NCBI RefSeq assembly: GCF_000384295.1
Contig: NZ_KB913037.1
Location: 5,390,822-5,454,821, forward strand
Direction of reading: 5' to 3'
From: Amycolatopsis balhimycina FH 1894
GTDB lineage: Bacteria; Actinomycetota; Actinomycetes; Mycobacteriales; Pseudonocardiaceae
Length of the DNA: 64,000 nt
The position numbers and the translations under genes are program-made. Of this stretch, positions 52,287 through 60,313 are shown one piece after another (the first letter of the stretch is position 1; every line of letters starts with the position of its first letter). The notes beneath the pieces are model-generated. The model was not told the DNA's origin and made no database searches. It worked only from the letters and a program-made list of their open reading frames with translations.

Positions 52287-52625
52287 ATGGCGGCAATTCC
52301 GGAGCTCGCGCTGCGGCAGATCGAACGGTGGTGCGCGCAGCGCGTCCCCGCGCACCTTCAGGATCGGATCCGGGTCGAGTGCCGGACCCGGGGCCGCGCG
52401 GTCACCATCGTCGAACGGCGGGCGCCGTGGTCGCCGGAGGTGGGGCCCGAGTGGTCCGAACAGAAGATCGCGCAGCTGCGGCTCGACGAGTTCGGGATCT
52501 GGTCGGTGCTCTGGGCCGACCGGAACGGGCGGTGGCTGTCCTACCCGGACGCGCCCGTCGCGAGCACGCCGCCGGCTTTGCTCGCCGAGATCGACCGGAA
52601 CCCGAACGGCGTCTTCTGGGGTTAG
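52287..52625 (+). CDS. DUF3024 family protein
   Basis: The 112-residue protein has the DUF3024 pattern: ALRQIERWCAQRVPAHLQDRIRVECRTRGRAVTIVERRAPW, WSEQKIAQLRLDEFGIWSVLWADRNGRW and a C-terminal DP/NPNGVFWG. It is small and soluble with no known activity. It overlaps the convergent MazG-like gene by 4 bases. Confidence 0.85.
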   Translation: MAAIPELALRQIERWCAQRVPAHLQDRIRVECRTRGRAVTIVERRAPWSPEVGPEWSEQKIAQLRLDEFGIWSVLWADRNGRWLSYPDAPVASTPPALLAEIDRNPNGVFWG

Positions 52626-52963
52626 GCCGGCGGTGGGAAGCGGTGCTCGTTGCGGTCGATCTTCGCGTGCGCGGCCGCGGGCAGGTCGATGCCGAGGCGG
52701 TCCGCCAGCTGCAGGAGGTACAACGTGACGTCCGCGATCTCGTCGAGCACCTTCGCCTCCAGTGACGGGTCTTCGCGCCACGCGTCGGACTCCTCCGGTG
52801 TGAGCCACTGGAACAGCGAGGTCAGCTCGCCCACTTCGCCGGACAACGCCATCACGAGGTTCTTCGGGGTGTGGTACGGCTCCCAGGCGCGGGCCGCCGC
52901 GAAGCCGCGGAGGCGCTGGGTCACGTCGTCGAAGGTCACGGCTTGATTGTCCCCGGTCGTCAC
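52622..52963 (-). CDS. MazG-like nucleotide pyrophosphohydrolase
   Basis: The 113-residue protein has the all-alpha NTP-PPase fold of the RS21-C6/dCTPase type: PKNLVMALSGEVGELTSLFQW (EVGEL metal motif) and VLDEIADVTLYLLQLADRLGID (ExxD motif). It hydrolyses damaged or surplus (d)NTPs. GTG 52963 is annotated; GTG 52939 (MTFDDV) is an alternative start. Confidence 0.88.
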   Translation of the reverse strand: MTTGDNQAVTFDDVTQRLRGFAAARAWEPYHTPKNLVMALSGEVGELTSLFQWLTPEESDAWREDPSLEAKVLDEIADVTLYLLQLADRLGIDLPAAAHAKIDRNEHRFPPPA

Positions 52964-52994
52964 CCTGCGCTATCCGCCGTATGGCGGATTGGCG

Positions 52995-53024
52995 TTGACC
53001 GGTAAATCTCTCACTCAATAGGTT
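52995..53024 (+). promoter_or_regulatory. Candidate sigma-A-type promoter for the orphan sensor gene
   Basis: TTGACC at 52995 and TAGGTT at 53019, 18 bases apart, stand in an AT-rich stretch and are placed about 50 bases upstream of the start at 53074. Confidence 0.5.
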
Positions 53025-53073
53025 TAACTTCGTCGGGGATGCTTGCGGGGCCCAAGGCTGGGAAGGGAACGTC

Positions 53074-53994
53074 TTGAAGTACCTGCGATCCGTCCGCGGC
53101 CGCATGCTGGGCATCGCGTTCATCCCCGGCGGCGCGCTCGTCGTCGTGGCCGCCGTGATCGCGGTTTTCCTGGTCCACCAGGCGGTTCGGACGCGTGACC
53201 TCGCCCTGGAAACGGCGGCCGCCGCCGATCGGACCGCCCGGGCTGTGGTCGCGTTGCAGGCCCAGCGGAGCGCGGCGATGGCCGTGCCCGACCGGCAGTC
53301 CGCCGCGTACGCGAATTTCACCCAGCGGATCGACACCGCCATCGCCGGCCTGCGCGACTACGCGCGCCGCGCGCCGAACGCCGAATCCGCCTACCAGCAG
53401 ACGATCGCCGTCGAGCTGCTTTCCGTCGCCGAAGGGATGGATCGCTCCGATTCCCTCGCCCTGACCGGGCTGGACAGCGTGACGCGGCGCTCGTACATCT
53501 CCGCCGTCGCCGCCTACCGGGCCGAACTGGCCCGGGTGGCGCCGCAGCTCACCGAGAGTGGCCGGACGGCGTACGAGTCGCTCACGCGCAGCGCCGACTG
53601 GAGCAGGCTGGCCGCCGCCGAGGACGCGATCACCGCCGCCGAACCGCTGCCGGTGGCCGAGTCCACGTGGCGTAGCGCCGCTTACACCGTTTCCGGTGAG
53701 CTCGGCCGGCTGTACGCGCAGCAGAGCCAGTACGCCGTGCAGCTGACCCTCGACGACGGGCGCCGCACCCTCGGCGGCGCCCTCGCCGCCGGCTCCGCGC
53801 TCCTGCTGTCCGCGCTGCTCCTCCTGGTGGTCGTGCGGAGGCTCGTGGCCCGCGTGCCGGTGCCGGTCGTCCCGATCATGGTGCCGACCGTCCACGCGGC
53901 CATCCCGCGTCCTCGCCACGCACGGTCACGACGACCGCATCTGCCGGACCCGTGGCCGCTGAAAGCCGTGCTCGACGACTTGCGCCGCCGATGA
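53074..53994 (+). CDS. Orphan nitrate/nitrite-sensor-like (NIT-type) membrane protein
   Basis: The 306-residue protein starts at TTG 53074 (AAGGGAA 5 bases upstream). One membrane helix (MLGIAFIPGGALVVVAAVIAVFLV) is followed by an extracytoplasmic helical domain (~45-245) with QAQRSAAMAVPDRQSAAYANFTQRIDTAI and SYISAVAAYRAELARVAPQL, similar to the sensor part of actinobacterial NIT-domain histidine kinases. A second helix (LAAGSALLLSALLLLVVVRRLV) leads into a short basic tail. The kinase domain is missing, and no kinase lies alongside. Confidence 0.75.
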   Translation: MKYLRSVRGRMLGIAFIPGGALVVVAAVIAVFLVHQAVRTRDLALETAAAADRTARAVVALQAQRSAAMAVPDRQSAAYANFTQRIDTAIAGLRDYARRAPNAESAYQQTIAVELLSVAEGMDRSDSLALTGLDSVTRRSYISAVAAYRAELARVAPQLTESGRTAYESLTRSADWSRLAAAEDAITAAEPLPVAESTWRSAAYTVSGELGRLYAQQSQYAVQLTLDDGRRTLGGALAAGSALLLSALLLLVVVRRLVARVPVPVVPIMVPTVHAAIPRPRHARSRRPHLPDPWPLKAVLDDLRRR

Positions 53995-54076
53995 GCTGCC
54001 TACGAAGCGTCACGGACTACTCCGAAAAGAGCACGCGGTTGGCCCACACGCGTGCTGGACGGCCTCGGGCAGACTG

Positions 54077-55471
54077 GTGCGCGTGAGTCCCCCCTCGGAT
54101 CTTCGCCCCTACCTGCGCACCTTGGACGCGGAGACGCTGGCGGACCTGCTGCACGCCCAGGCCGAACGTGACCCTGAGTTGCGGCATTCGCTCGAACTGC
54201 GCGCCGCCACCCAATCCGGTGACGTCAGCGAGGCGCACCGGCTGCTGGACGCCGCGGTCACCGACGGGAACGTCGAGTACACCGCGAAGGTCGGCGCGGT
54301 CCTCGACACGCTGCAGCGGATGCTCGACGCCGGCAGCCGCGCCGACCTGGCGCCGCTGGCCCGGCGCACGGTCGACGACATCAGCGAGGTGCTGGAGCAG
54401 TCCGGTGACCACGTCGGCGACCTCGGCGACCGGCTGGATCGCGCGGTGGAGCTGTACGCCCGCGCGTGCGCCGCCCGGCCGCCGGACCCCGAGAAGCTGG
54501 CCGACTGGATCCTCGAGGTCGAGTTCGACGGTCCCGGCCGTCCGGTCATCGACCTCGCCGAGTTCGCGACGGCGCTGGGCGAACCGGGGCTCAAGCGGAT
54601 CAAGTCCACTGTGGACGACGTGCTGGCGGCGAGCGGGCCCGGGCACCGCCATGACGTGGCCGAACGGCTGCGGGAGCAGCTGGCCGAGGTGGTCGGCGAC
54701 GTCGACGAGCTCGTCGCGATCCTCTCGGCCAAGCCGCCGCGGGTGGACGTCAGCCTCAAGATCGTCCGGGTGCTGCGGGCCGCGGGGCGGCACAGCGAGG
54801 CGATCGCGCACGCCGCCCGCGCGCTCACGCACGACAAGCAGCCGCCGGCACCGGAACCACTCAAGTCTTTCGGGGGTCCGGGTGGCGGAGCCCCCGGCCC
54901 GGGGCGAAACCCCGGTAGTTACAGCGACGAGACGTCTCGCCGTCGCAAGGACTTCGACGCCAAGCCGGGCCGTGAGACGTATGCCGCGCTGCGCGAGGCC
55001 GCGACGGCCGACGGGAAGTGGACGGCGCAGCGCCGGGCTGCCCTGACCCGGCTGCGAGAACTGGCCGCCGACCGCCCGGAACAGGCCGACGAGCTGGCTC
55101 GCGTCCTGCTCGACGACGGCCGTCCCGACGAAGCTTGGCGCGCCTGTGTCCGGTTCGGGGCGTCCCCGGAACTCAAGCTGGAGCTGGCCGAGCAGCGTGC
55201 GGCCGAGCACCCGGCCGAGACGATCCCGGTCTTCCGCGAGCACGTCGACGAACTCATCGAACGCAAGGACCCGCAGGCCTACCAGGAGGCCGCCCGGCGG
55301 CTGAAGCTGTTGCGCACCTTGCACAAGCGTGCCGAAACCCCGGAGGAATTCGCCGCGTACCTCGCCGCGCTGGTGGAAACCCACCGCCGGAAAACCCGCT
55401 TGATCACGGAAATCCGGACCGCGCGGATCGCCATGCCGAAAGCCGTAACCTCGCACCGCGCCCCTCGTTGA
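54077..55471 (+). CDS. Helical-repeat protein (SWIM-protein C-terminal-like) with an in-frame hairpin-element insert
   Basis: The 464-residue protein is all-helical: LRPYLRTLDAETLADLLHAQAERDPELRHSLELRAA is like the C-terminal half of SWIM zinc-finger proteins (DUF6880-like). The rest resembles TPR-type helices (AIAHAARALTHDKQ; RRLKLLRTLHKRAETPEEFAAYLAALVETHRRKTRLITEI). At residues ~264-283 the GGPGGGAPGPGRNPGSY segment is encoded by a dispersed hairpin element inserted in frame between two helical halves. Starts at GTG 54077 or 54083. Function is unknown. Confidence 0.8.
   Translation: MRVSPPSDLRPYLRTLDAETLADLLHAQAERDPELRHSLELRAATQSGDVSEAHRLLDAAVTDGNVEYTAKVGAVLDTLQRMLDAGSRADLAPLARRTVDDISEVLEQSGDHVGDLGDRLDRAVELYARACAARPPDPEKLADWILEVEFDGPGRPVIDLAEFATALGEPGLKRIKSTVDDVLAASGPGHRHDVAERLREQLAEVVGDVDELVAILSAKPPRVDVSLKIVRVLRAAGRHSEAIAHAARALTHDKQPPAPEPLKSFGGPGGGAPGPGRNPGSYSDETSRRRKDFDAKPGRETYAALREAATADGKWTAQRRAALTRLRELAADRPEQADELARVLLDDGRPDEAWRACVRFGASPELKLELAEQRAAEHPAETIPVFREHVDELIERKDPQAYQEAARRLKLLRTLHKRAETPEEFAAYLAALVETHRRKTRLITEIRTARIAMPKAVTSHRAPR
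54867..54924 (-). repeat. Dispersed double-hairpin element, copy C (inside a CDS)
   Basis: The minus strand reads CTGTAACTACCGGGG, TTTCGCCCCGGGCC, GGGGGCTCCGCCACCCGG, then ACCCCCGAAAGA. Its length of about 58-60 bases keeps the frame of the helical-repeat gene open. It is in the same orientation as copy B and opposite to copies A and D. Confidence 0.85.
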
Positions 55472-55549
55472 CGAAGGTGGACCGGTGTTACACGTGCACC
55501 GGGACACCGTGAGCACGGCGAGGCGGTGACGCCGCTCTGGCCAGCGACG

Positions 55550-55630
55550 TCGCGGTGGCCCTGTTCCGTCGTCCGGCTCGGCGCCTCCCCGTCGAGCCCG
55601 CGGCGGGACCTCGCGCCAGGGCCACCGCGA
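55550..55630. repeat. Long-span inverted repeat next to element copy D
   Basis: TCGCGGTGGCCCTG (55550-55563) and CAGGGCCACCGCGA (55617-55630) are exact reverse complements 53 bases apart. They fill much of the gap between the helical-repeat gene and the next gene, and border the hairpin element. Confidence 0.6.
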
Positions 55631-55638
55631 CCGGCCGG

Positions 55639-55696
55639 TGACAACCGGGGCTTCGCCCCGGGCCGGGGGCTTCGCCACCCGGACCCCCGCAAGAAG
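55639..55696 (+). repeat. Dispersed double-hairpin element, copy D
   Basis: It reads GTGACAACCGGGGC, TTCGCCCCGGGCC, GGGGGCTTCGCCACCCGG and ACCCCCGCAAGAA, differing from copy A at a few bases. It is intergenic and only about 25 bases before the start of the gene at 55721, so it may act as a leader or terminator. Confidence 0.85.
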
Positions 55697-55720
55697 TTGG
55701 TGAGGTGAAAACATGAAGCC

Positions 55721-57238
55721 ATGAGCCCGGTCAGTCGCGCCCGCAAGAAGCCTCCGCAGCCCGTCACCCACAGCGTGACCGGCCTGTTCAAGGACGTCCT
55801 GAACGACTTCTCGACGCTGGGCGCGGACCCCTCGCCGGTCGACGTCGAGCTGCTCGCTTCCGAGGTGCTCGGCCAGTTCCGCGAGCTGCCCGTCGAGGAC
55901 GGCGACGAGCCGCTGAGCCTCGAACTCATCGCCTTCGCGCAGCGCAAGATCACGCCCGGCGCCGCCGCGCTGCTGGCCGCGCTGAAGGTCGTCGCGGAGA
56001 CCGACGTCGAACGCAAGGCCGCCGAAGCCGGCCTGCAGGTCGTCCTCGGCCGCGGCATCCCGGAGCCGTCCTGGGCGGACGGCCTGGGCCGGGCCACCGC
56101 CGGCGAGTGCCTGCGGACCGGTGACGTCTACGGCGACGAGTCGTCCCTGCTCTGCGTCTTCTCCCACGGCGACCAGGCGTACGGCCTGCTCGCGCTGCTC
56201 GACTTCACCGAGGGCGGCCGGGTGCGGGACCTCGTCGTGATCGACGGGGCGGCAGATGTCATAGCCGAGATGCGCGAGCAGGCCGACGCGGACCCGGAGC
56301 TGGTCGTCTTCGAGGCGGTCGACCCGGCCGAGGCGCACCGCCTGATCGCGGACGGCCTCGCCGCCACCGACCACCTCGACGAAGCCGACGTCAGCGAGGA
56401 CTACGCGCGCTTCCACGCCGTCGCGCTCACCTGGTGCCGCGCGCTGCCGGAACCCGCGCTCGTGCCCGAGGTGGCCGAGTGGTCCGAGACCGAACGGGCC
56501 GCCGTTGTCGAGCAGTTCGTTGCGGCAGGCGCGGCGAGCGGCGAGGACGCCGATGCCGCCCGCGCGATCGGTGCCCTGCTGCTCGAACACGGCGTGCGCA
56601 CCGACCCGGCGAACCCGCTGCGCGTCGGCCCGGAGAAGGTCGCGCGGTTCCTCGAGGGCCTGCTCGGCGAGGAGTACGAGCTCGACGCCGACCACGAGGA
56701 CGCCGTCGAGCCGGTCGTGCTGGCCTGGGTGCAGTGGACGGCGGAGCGCGCCGGGCTGTCCGAGACCGCGGTCGACGCGCTCGACGAGGCCGTCGCCGAC
56801 TACCTCAGCGAGTACACCGACGAAGACGACTCGCCGCTGGAGCGCTACTTCGGCGACGTCGGCGACCTGTCGCCGACCGAACTGGCCGACGCGCTGGAGC
56901 GCCGGATGTTCGCCGTGCCGTCGCTGACCACGGAAATCGACGAGGAAGAGGTCGACCTCGACCCGACCGACCCCGAGCAGCGCCGCGCGCTGGTCATCGC
57001 CGAGGCCGACGAGGACGAGGACGAGCAGCGGCTGATCCTGCGCGCGACGATCGTCGACCAGCTGTGGGACAACGAGCCCGCCGACGCCTGGCAGGCCGCC
57101 GAGCGCCTGCGGGAGGGCGAGCTGGACCGCGACGAGATCTTCGAGCAGCTGATCGACGCGCTGGAAAACAGCCTGCTGGACGCGGAAACGCTGGAATACG
57201 ACGCCGACGCCTACGTCGAGGCACTGGCCGAGCTCTGA
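55721..57238 (+). CDS. Large acidic hypothetical protein
   Basis: The 505-residue product begins MSPVSRARKKPPQPVTHSVTGLFKDVLNDFSTLG. It is strikingly acidic, especially in the last third (TEIDEEEVDLDPTDPEQRRALVIAEADEDEDEQ). It shows no membrane segment or enzyme motif; a middle part (LRVGPEKVARFLEGLLGEEYELDADHEDAVEPVVLAWVQWTAERAGL) is conserved-looking. I do not recognise the family. GAGGTGA lies 12 bases before the start, which is longer than usual. Confidence 0.78.
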   Translation: MSPVSRARKKPPQPVTHSVTGLFKDVLNDFSTLGADPSPVDVELLASEVLGQFRELPVEDGDEPLSLELIAFAQRKITPGAAALLAALKVVAETDVERKAAEAGLQVVLGRGIPEPSWADGLGRATAGECLRTGDVYGDESSLLCVFSHGDQAYGLLALLDFTEGGRVRDLVVIDGAADVIAEMREQADADPELVVFEAVDPAEAHRLIADGLAATDHLDEADVSEDYARFHAVALTWCRALPEPALVPEVAEWSETERAAVVEQFVAAGAASGEDADAARAIGALLLEHGVRTDPANPLRVGPEKVARFLEGLLGEEYELDADHEDAVEPVVLAWVQWTAERAGLSETAVDALDEAVADYLSEYTDEDDSPLERYFGDVGDLSPTELADALERRMFAVPSLTTEIDEEEVDLDPTDPEQRRALVIAEADEDEDEQRLILRATIVDQLWDNEPADAWQAAERLREGELDRDEIFEQLIDALENSLLDAETLEYDADAYVEALAEL

Positions 57239-57241
57239 CGC

Positions 57242-57412
57242 TTACGGGAGGGGGCCCGCCGGTTCGGCGGGCGAAGCCCCGCTTGTCACAGCCTTGCGAC
57301 GGCGCTCCTGCAGCCGGTCGTCGAAGTCGACGACGAACGTTCCGGCGGCCATCGCGATCAGCAAGGCCAAACCGAGCACCGCACCGACCCACGTGAGGAT
57401 CATCGTGAACAT
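57242..57412 (-). CDS. Small membrane protein (56 residues) with repeat-derived tail
   Basis: A 56-codon frame starts at ATG 57412 behind a strong GGAGGAGG site, giving MFTMILTWVGAVLGLALL, a single membrane helix extending through IAMAAGTFVVDF, and a basic patch RLQERRRKAV. The last ~14 residues (TSGASPAEPAGPLP) are encoded by a diverged copy of the dispersed hairpin element at 57251-57290. The ribosome site, composition and topology support a real gene. It is too short to recognise by homology. Confidence 0.7.
   Translation of the reverse strand: MFTMILTWVGAVLGLALLIAMAAGTFVVDFDDRLQERRRKAVTSGASPAEPAGPLP
57251..57290 (-). repeat. Dispersed hairpin element, diverged copy E
   Basis: The minus strand reads TGTGACAAGCGGGGCTTCGC followed by CCGCCGAACCGGCGGGCCCC. 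The TGTGACAA and GGGGCTTCGC parts match other copies, while the second stem differs. It forms the 3' end of the small membrane-protein gene. Confidence 0.6.
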
Positions 57413-57640
57413 CGTGGGCCTCCTCCCCAGCTCAGAGCCGTTTTCCTGACTCCTTCAGGGTCGCTTTCGCACCCACTCACCGGTATCGGCCAACCGGTTA
57501 CGCCTGAACGCCGCGCCTCGGCCGAACGGCCGGATTCCGGCGCGGAGAGTCGCGAGTCCTCGACGAATCGTGGTCGCGCGTTCGCTCAGCGTGGGAACGC
57601 GCGGCATGTGGGTGACAGACCGCGTGACCAGCCCAGCAGG

Positions 57641-58573
57641 TCAGAGCTTGCGCAGGCGGACCCGGTTGATGGCGTGGTCGCAGTCCTTGCGCAGCACCAG
57701 CGTCGCCCGCGGCCGGGTCGGCTTGATGTTCTCCATCAGGTTCGGCTCGTTGATCGAGCGCCACAGGTGCCGGGCTTCGGCGCGGGCCTCGTCGTCGGGC
57801 AGGCCGGCGAAGTGGTGGAAGTGCGACGCCGGATCCGCGAACGCCGTGTGCCGCAGCTCCAGGAACCGCTCGACGTACCAGCGCTGGATGTCGTCGGTGT
57901 GCGCGTCGACGTAGATCGAGAAGTCGAAGAGGTCGGACACCATCAGCCGCGGCCCCGGCTGGAGCACGTTCAGGCCCTCGACGATGAGGATGTCCGGCTG
58001 CTGCACCACCTGCTCCTGGCCGGGCAGGATGTCGTAGGCCAGGTGCGAGTACACCGGCGCGGCGACGCGCTCGGCGCCCGACTTGACCTCCGTGACGAAC
58101 CGCAGCAGCGCGCGCCGGTCGTAGCTCTCCGGGAAGCCCTTGCGGTGCATGATCCCGCGTCGCATCAGCTCGGCGCGCGGGTACAGGAAGCCGTCGGTGG
58201 TGACCAGGTCGACGCGGGGGTGGTCCGGCCAGCGGGCGAGCAGGGTGCGCAGGATGCGGGCGGTGGTCGACTTGCCGACCGCGACGCTGCCGGCGATGCC
58301 GATCACGAACGGGACCTTCGTGCCGCGGGAGTCGTCGCCGAGGAACGTCGTCGTCGCTTCGTAGAGGCGCTGGCGCGCGGCGACCTGCAGGTTGATCAGG
58401 CGGGAGAGCGGCAGGTAGACGTCGGCGACCTCGGCCAGGTCGACCTGCTCGCCGAGACCGCGCAGCCGCAGCAGCTCGGCCGCGGTCAGCGGCAGCGGCG
58501 TCGAACTGCGTAGTTCTTTCCATTGTTCCCGGTGCAGCTCGACATACGGGCTGAGTTCGCGGACCCGGGTCAT
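57641..58573 (-). CDS. coaA: Type I pantothenate kinase
   Basis: The 310-residue enzyme phosphorylates pantothenate with ATP, the first step of CoA synthesis. Its parts are a Walker A loop [17 protein letters not shown], substrate motifs TTDGFLYP and [11 protein letters not shown], then [15 protein letters not shown] and [18 protein letters not shown]. It matches the prokaryotic PanK-I length (~310). ATG 58573 is the start. It stands alone on the minus strand. Confidence 0.96.
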   Translation of the reverse strand: MTRVRELSPYVELHREQWKELRSSTPLPLTAAELLRLRGLGEQVDLAEVADVYLPLSRLINLQVAARQRLYEATTTFLGDDSRGTKVPFVIGIAGSVAVGKSTTARILRTLLARWPDHPRVDLVTTDGFLYPRAELMRRGIMHRKGFPESYDRRALLRFVTEVKSGAERVAAPVYSHLAYDILPGQEQVVQQPDILIVEGLNVLQPGPRLMVSDLFDFSIYVDAHTDDIQRWYVERFLELRHTAFADPASHFHHFAGLPDDEARAEARHLWRSINEPNLMENIKPTRPRATLVLRKDCDHAINRVRLRKL

Positions 58574-58688
58574 CGCACACTCCTCCGGCCGTCGCCTGCA
58601 CTGGCGGACGATTCACCTGCGTGATTAACGGTAGGGCTTACGGCCGGTGAACGCGCTGTGATGTAGTCCACGCCAAATTCGCGGGAAA

Positions 58689-59306
58689 TCACCGAGAGTG
58701 ACGAAAAACCTCGTCCCAGGCCGCCGCGACCTGTCGCGCGCACGTCGCGGGTTCGACCCCGCCGATCCCGGTGCCCAGGCCCGGCATCGCAATCGTGTCG
58801 ACGAACTCCCGCACCGGTCCCTGGTCGAGCCGTCCGTCGCGCCACTGCAGGAAGACCGCGCGGGCGGCGAGGTAGGGGTGCACGGTGCCGGCGGGCAGCA
58901 CCTCACCGGGCTCGCGCATGGTCGGCGCGCTGATCAGCCACGCCGGCTGCACTTCGCCGGTCGGGACGAGCACGGCCTGGCCGATCGGCAGCTCCCCGCC
59001 GTGAAAGGCCAGGACCGCGCTGCGGACGCTCTGCTCGATACCCGGGAAGGCCCGCGCGTAGACGGCGTCGATGCCGCCGCGCATCCAGCCGTAGGAGTTG
59101 GCCGGGCTGACCACGGCCTGGGCGGCGATGTCGAGGACCGATCCGCGGTGCACGCGGACCCGGCCGGGCACCGACTCCGCGGCGGTCGTCCAGGCGGCGG
59201 CGAGGGGTTCATCGACGGCGCACAGCACCAGTTCCGGGGTGCGCGGGGAGAGCCCGGACGTCCCGGCGCCTTCACGACCGGTGTGTGTGCCCGAATCGGC
59301 GGTCAC
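58689..59306 (-). CDS. Macro-domain protein
   Basis: The ~205-residue protein has the macro/Appr-1'-p fold: VRVHRGSVLDIAAQAVVSPANSYGWMRGGIDAVYARAFPGIEQSV (substrate loop with NSYGWMRGG) and a C-terminal FVDTIAMPGLGTGIGGVEPATCARQVAAAWDEV (GLGTGIGG loop). It probably binds or hydrolyses ADP-ribose or a related nucleotide derivative. The classic Asn/Asp pair is modified, so activity is uncertain. GTG 59306 is used; the frame runs further upstream without homology. Confidence 0.85.
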   Translation of the reverse strand: MTADSGTHTGREGAGTSGLSPRTPELVLCAVDEPLAAAWTTAAESVPGRVRVHRGSVLDIAAQAVVSPANSYGWMRGGIDAVYARAFPGIEQSVRSAVLAFHGGELPIGQAVLVPTGEVQPAWLISAPTMREPGEVLPAGTVHPYLAARAVFLQWRDGRLDQGPVREFVDTIAMPGLGTGIGGVEPATCARQVAAAWDEVFRHSR

Positions 59307-59404
59307 GCACCCAGCATCGCAAAAAACGCCACCCGGCGTAACCGGTTCGAGTACCGGCTGTCCGAGTGAAAGTCGCCACGATGCGGCCCCGTAGCCTGGG
59401 TGCT

Positions 59405-60313
59405 GTGTCACGGATCGCATACTTCGGCCCCCGAGGGACCTTCACCGAACAGGCCGCGCGGGTGCTCGCCCCCGGCGAAGAACTGCTTCCGGTCGAGACC
59501 GTCCGGCTGGCGATGACCGCCGTCCGCAAGGGCGAGGCGGACGCCGCGTGCGTCCCGATCGAAAACTCGGTCGAGGGCGTGGTGCCCGCCACGCTCGACG
59601 GGCTCAGCGAGTCGACCCCGCTGGTGGCCGTCGCCGAAGCGATCCTGCCGGTCCACTTCAGCGTGCTGACCCGGCGGGGCGGCGGGGAGATCCGGACCGT
59701 CGCCAGCCACCCGCACGCGCTCGCCCAGGTCCGCGACTGGCTCGAGGCGAACCTGCCGCACGCGCACCCGGTCGCGTCGTCGTCGACGTCGGCCGCCGCG
59801 GTCGGCGTGCTCGAAGGCGACTTCGACGCCGCGGTCTGCGCGCCGGTCGCGGTCGAGCACTATGACCTGGAGGTCCTGGCCACCGAGGTCGCCGACGTCT
59901 CCGACGCGGCGACGCGGTTCCTGCTGGTCCGCCGGCCGGGCGAGCTGCCGGCGCCGACCGGCGCCGACCGGACGTCCGTGGTCGCCGCGGCCGCGAACCG
60001 CACCGGCACGCTCGCCGAGCTGCTCACCGAGCTGGCCACCCGCGGGATCAACCTGACCCGGCTCGACGCCCGGCCGACGCGGAACAACTTCGGCGAGTAC
60101 CGCTTCTTCATCGACTTCGAGGGGCACGTGGCCGAGCCGCGGGTCCTCGACGCGCTGACGGCGTTGCGCCGGCACTGCCGCAACCTGCGGTTCCTCGGTT
60201 CGCACCCGCGGGCCGACGGGACGCAGACCACGATCGAGCCCGGTTTCGGCAACGAGAACTTCGTCGACGCGGCCGGCTGGGCGGACGCGGTCCGCAAGGG
60301 GGACGTGGCGTGA
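59405..60313 (+). CDS. pheA: Prephenate dehydratase
   Basis: The 302-residue enzyme converts prephenate to phenylpyruvate in phenylalanine synthesis. It starts at GTG 59405 with MSRIAYFGPRGTFTEQAARVL and has ENSVEGVVPATLDGL, the catalytic TRF motif in VSDAATRFLLV, and a C-terminal ACT domain (NRTGTLAELLTELATRGINLTRLDARPTR) with the ESRP-like DARPTR for Phe feedback. It overlaps the phosphatase gene start in GTGA. Confidence 0.95.
   Translation: MSRIAYFGPRGTFTEQAARVLAPGEELLPVETVRLAMTAVRKGEADAACVPIENSVEGVVPATLDGLSESTPLVAVAEAILPVHFSVLTRRGGGEIRTVASHPHALAQVRDWLEANLPHAHPVASSSTSAAAVGVLEGDFDAAVCAPVAVEHYDLEVLATEVADVSDAATRFLLVRRPGELPAPTGADRTSVVAAAANRTGTLAELLTELATRGINLTRLDARPTRNNFGEYRFFIDFEGHVAEPRVLDALTALRRHCRNLRFLGSHPRADGTQTTIEPGFGNENFVDAAGWADAVRKGDVA

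Noticed and set aside
54017..56695. 892-codon minus-strand open frame
   Set aside because: It is antisense to two well-supported genes and has no recognisable domain or ribosome site.
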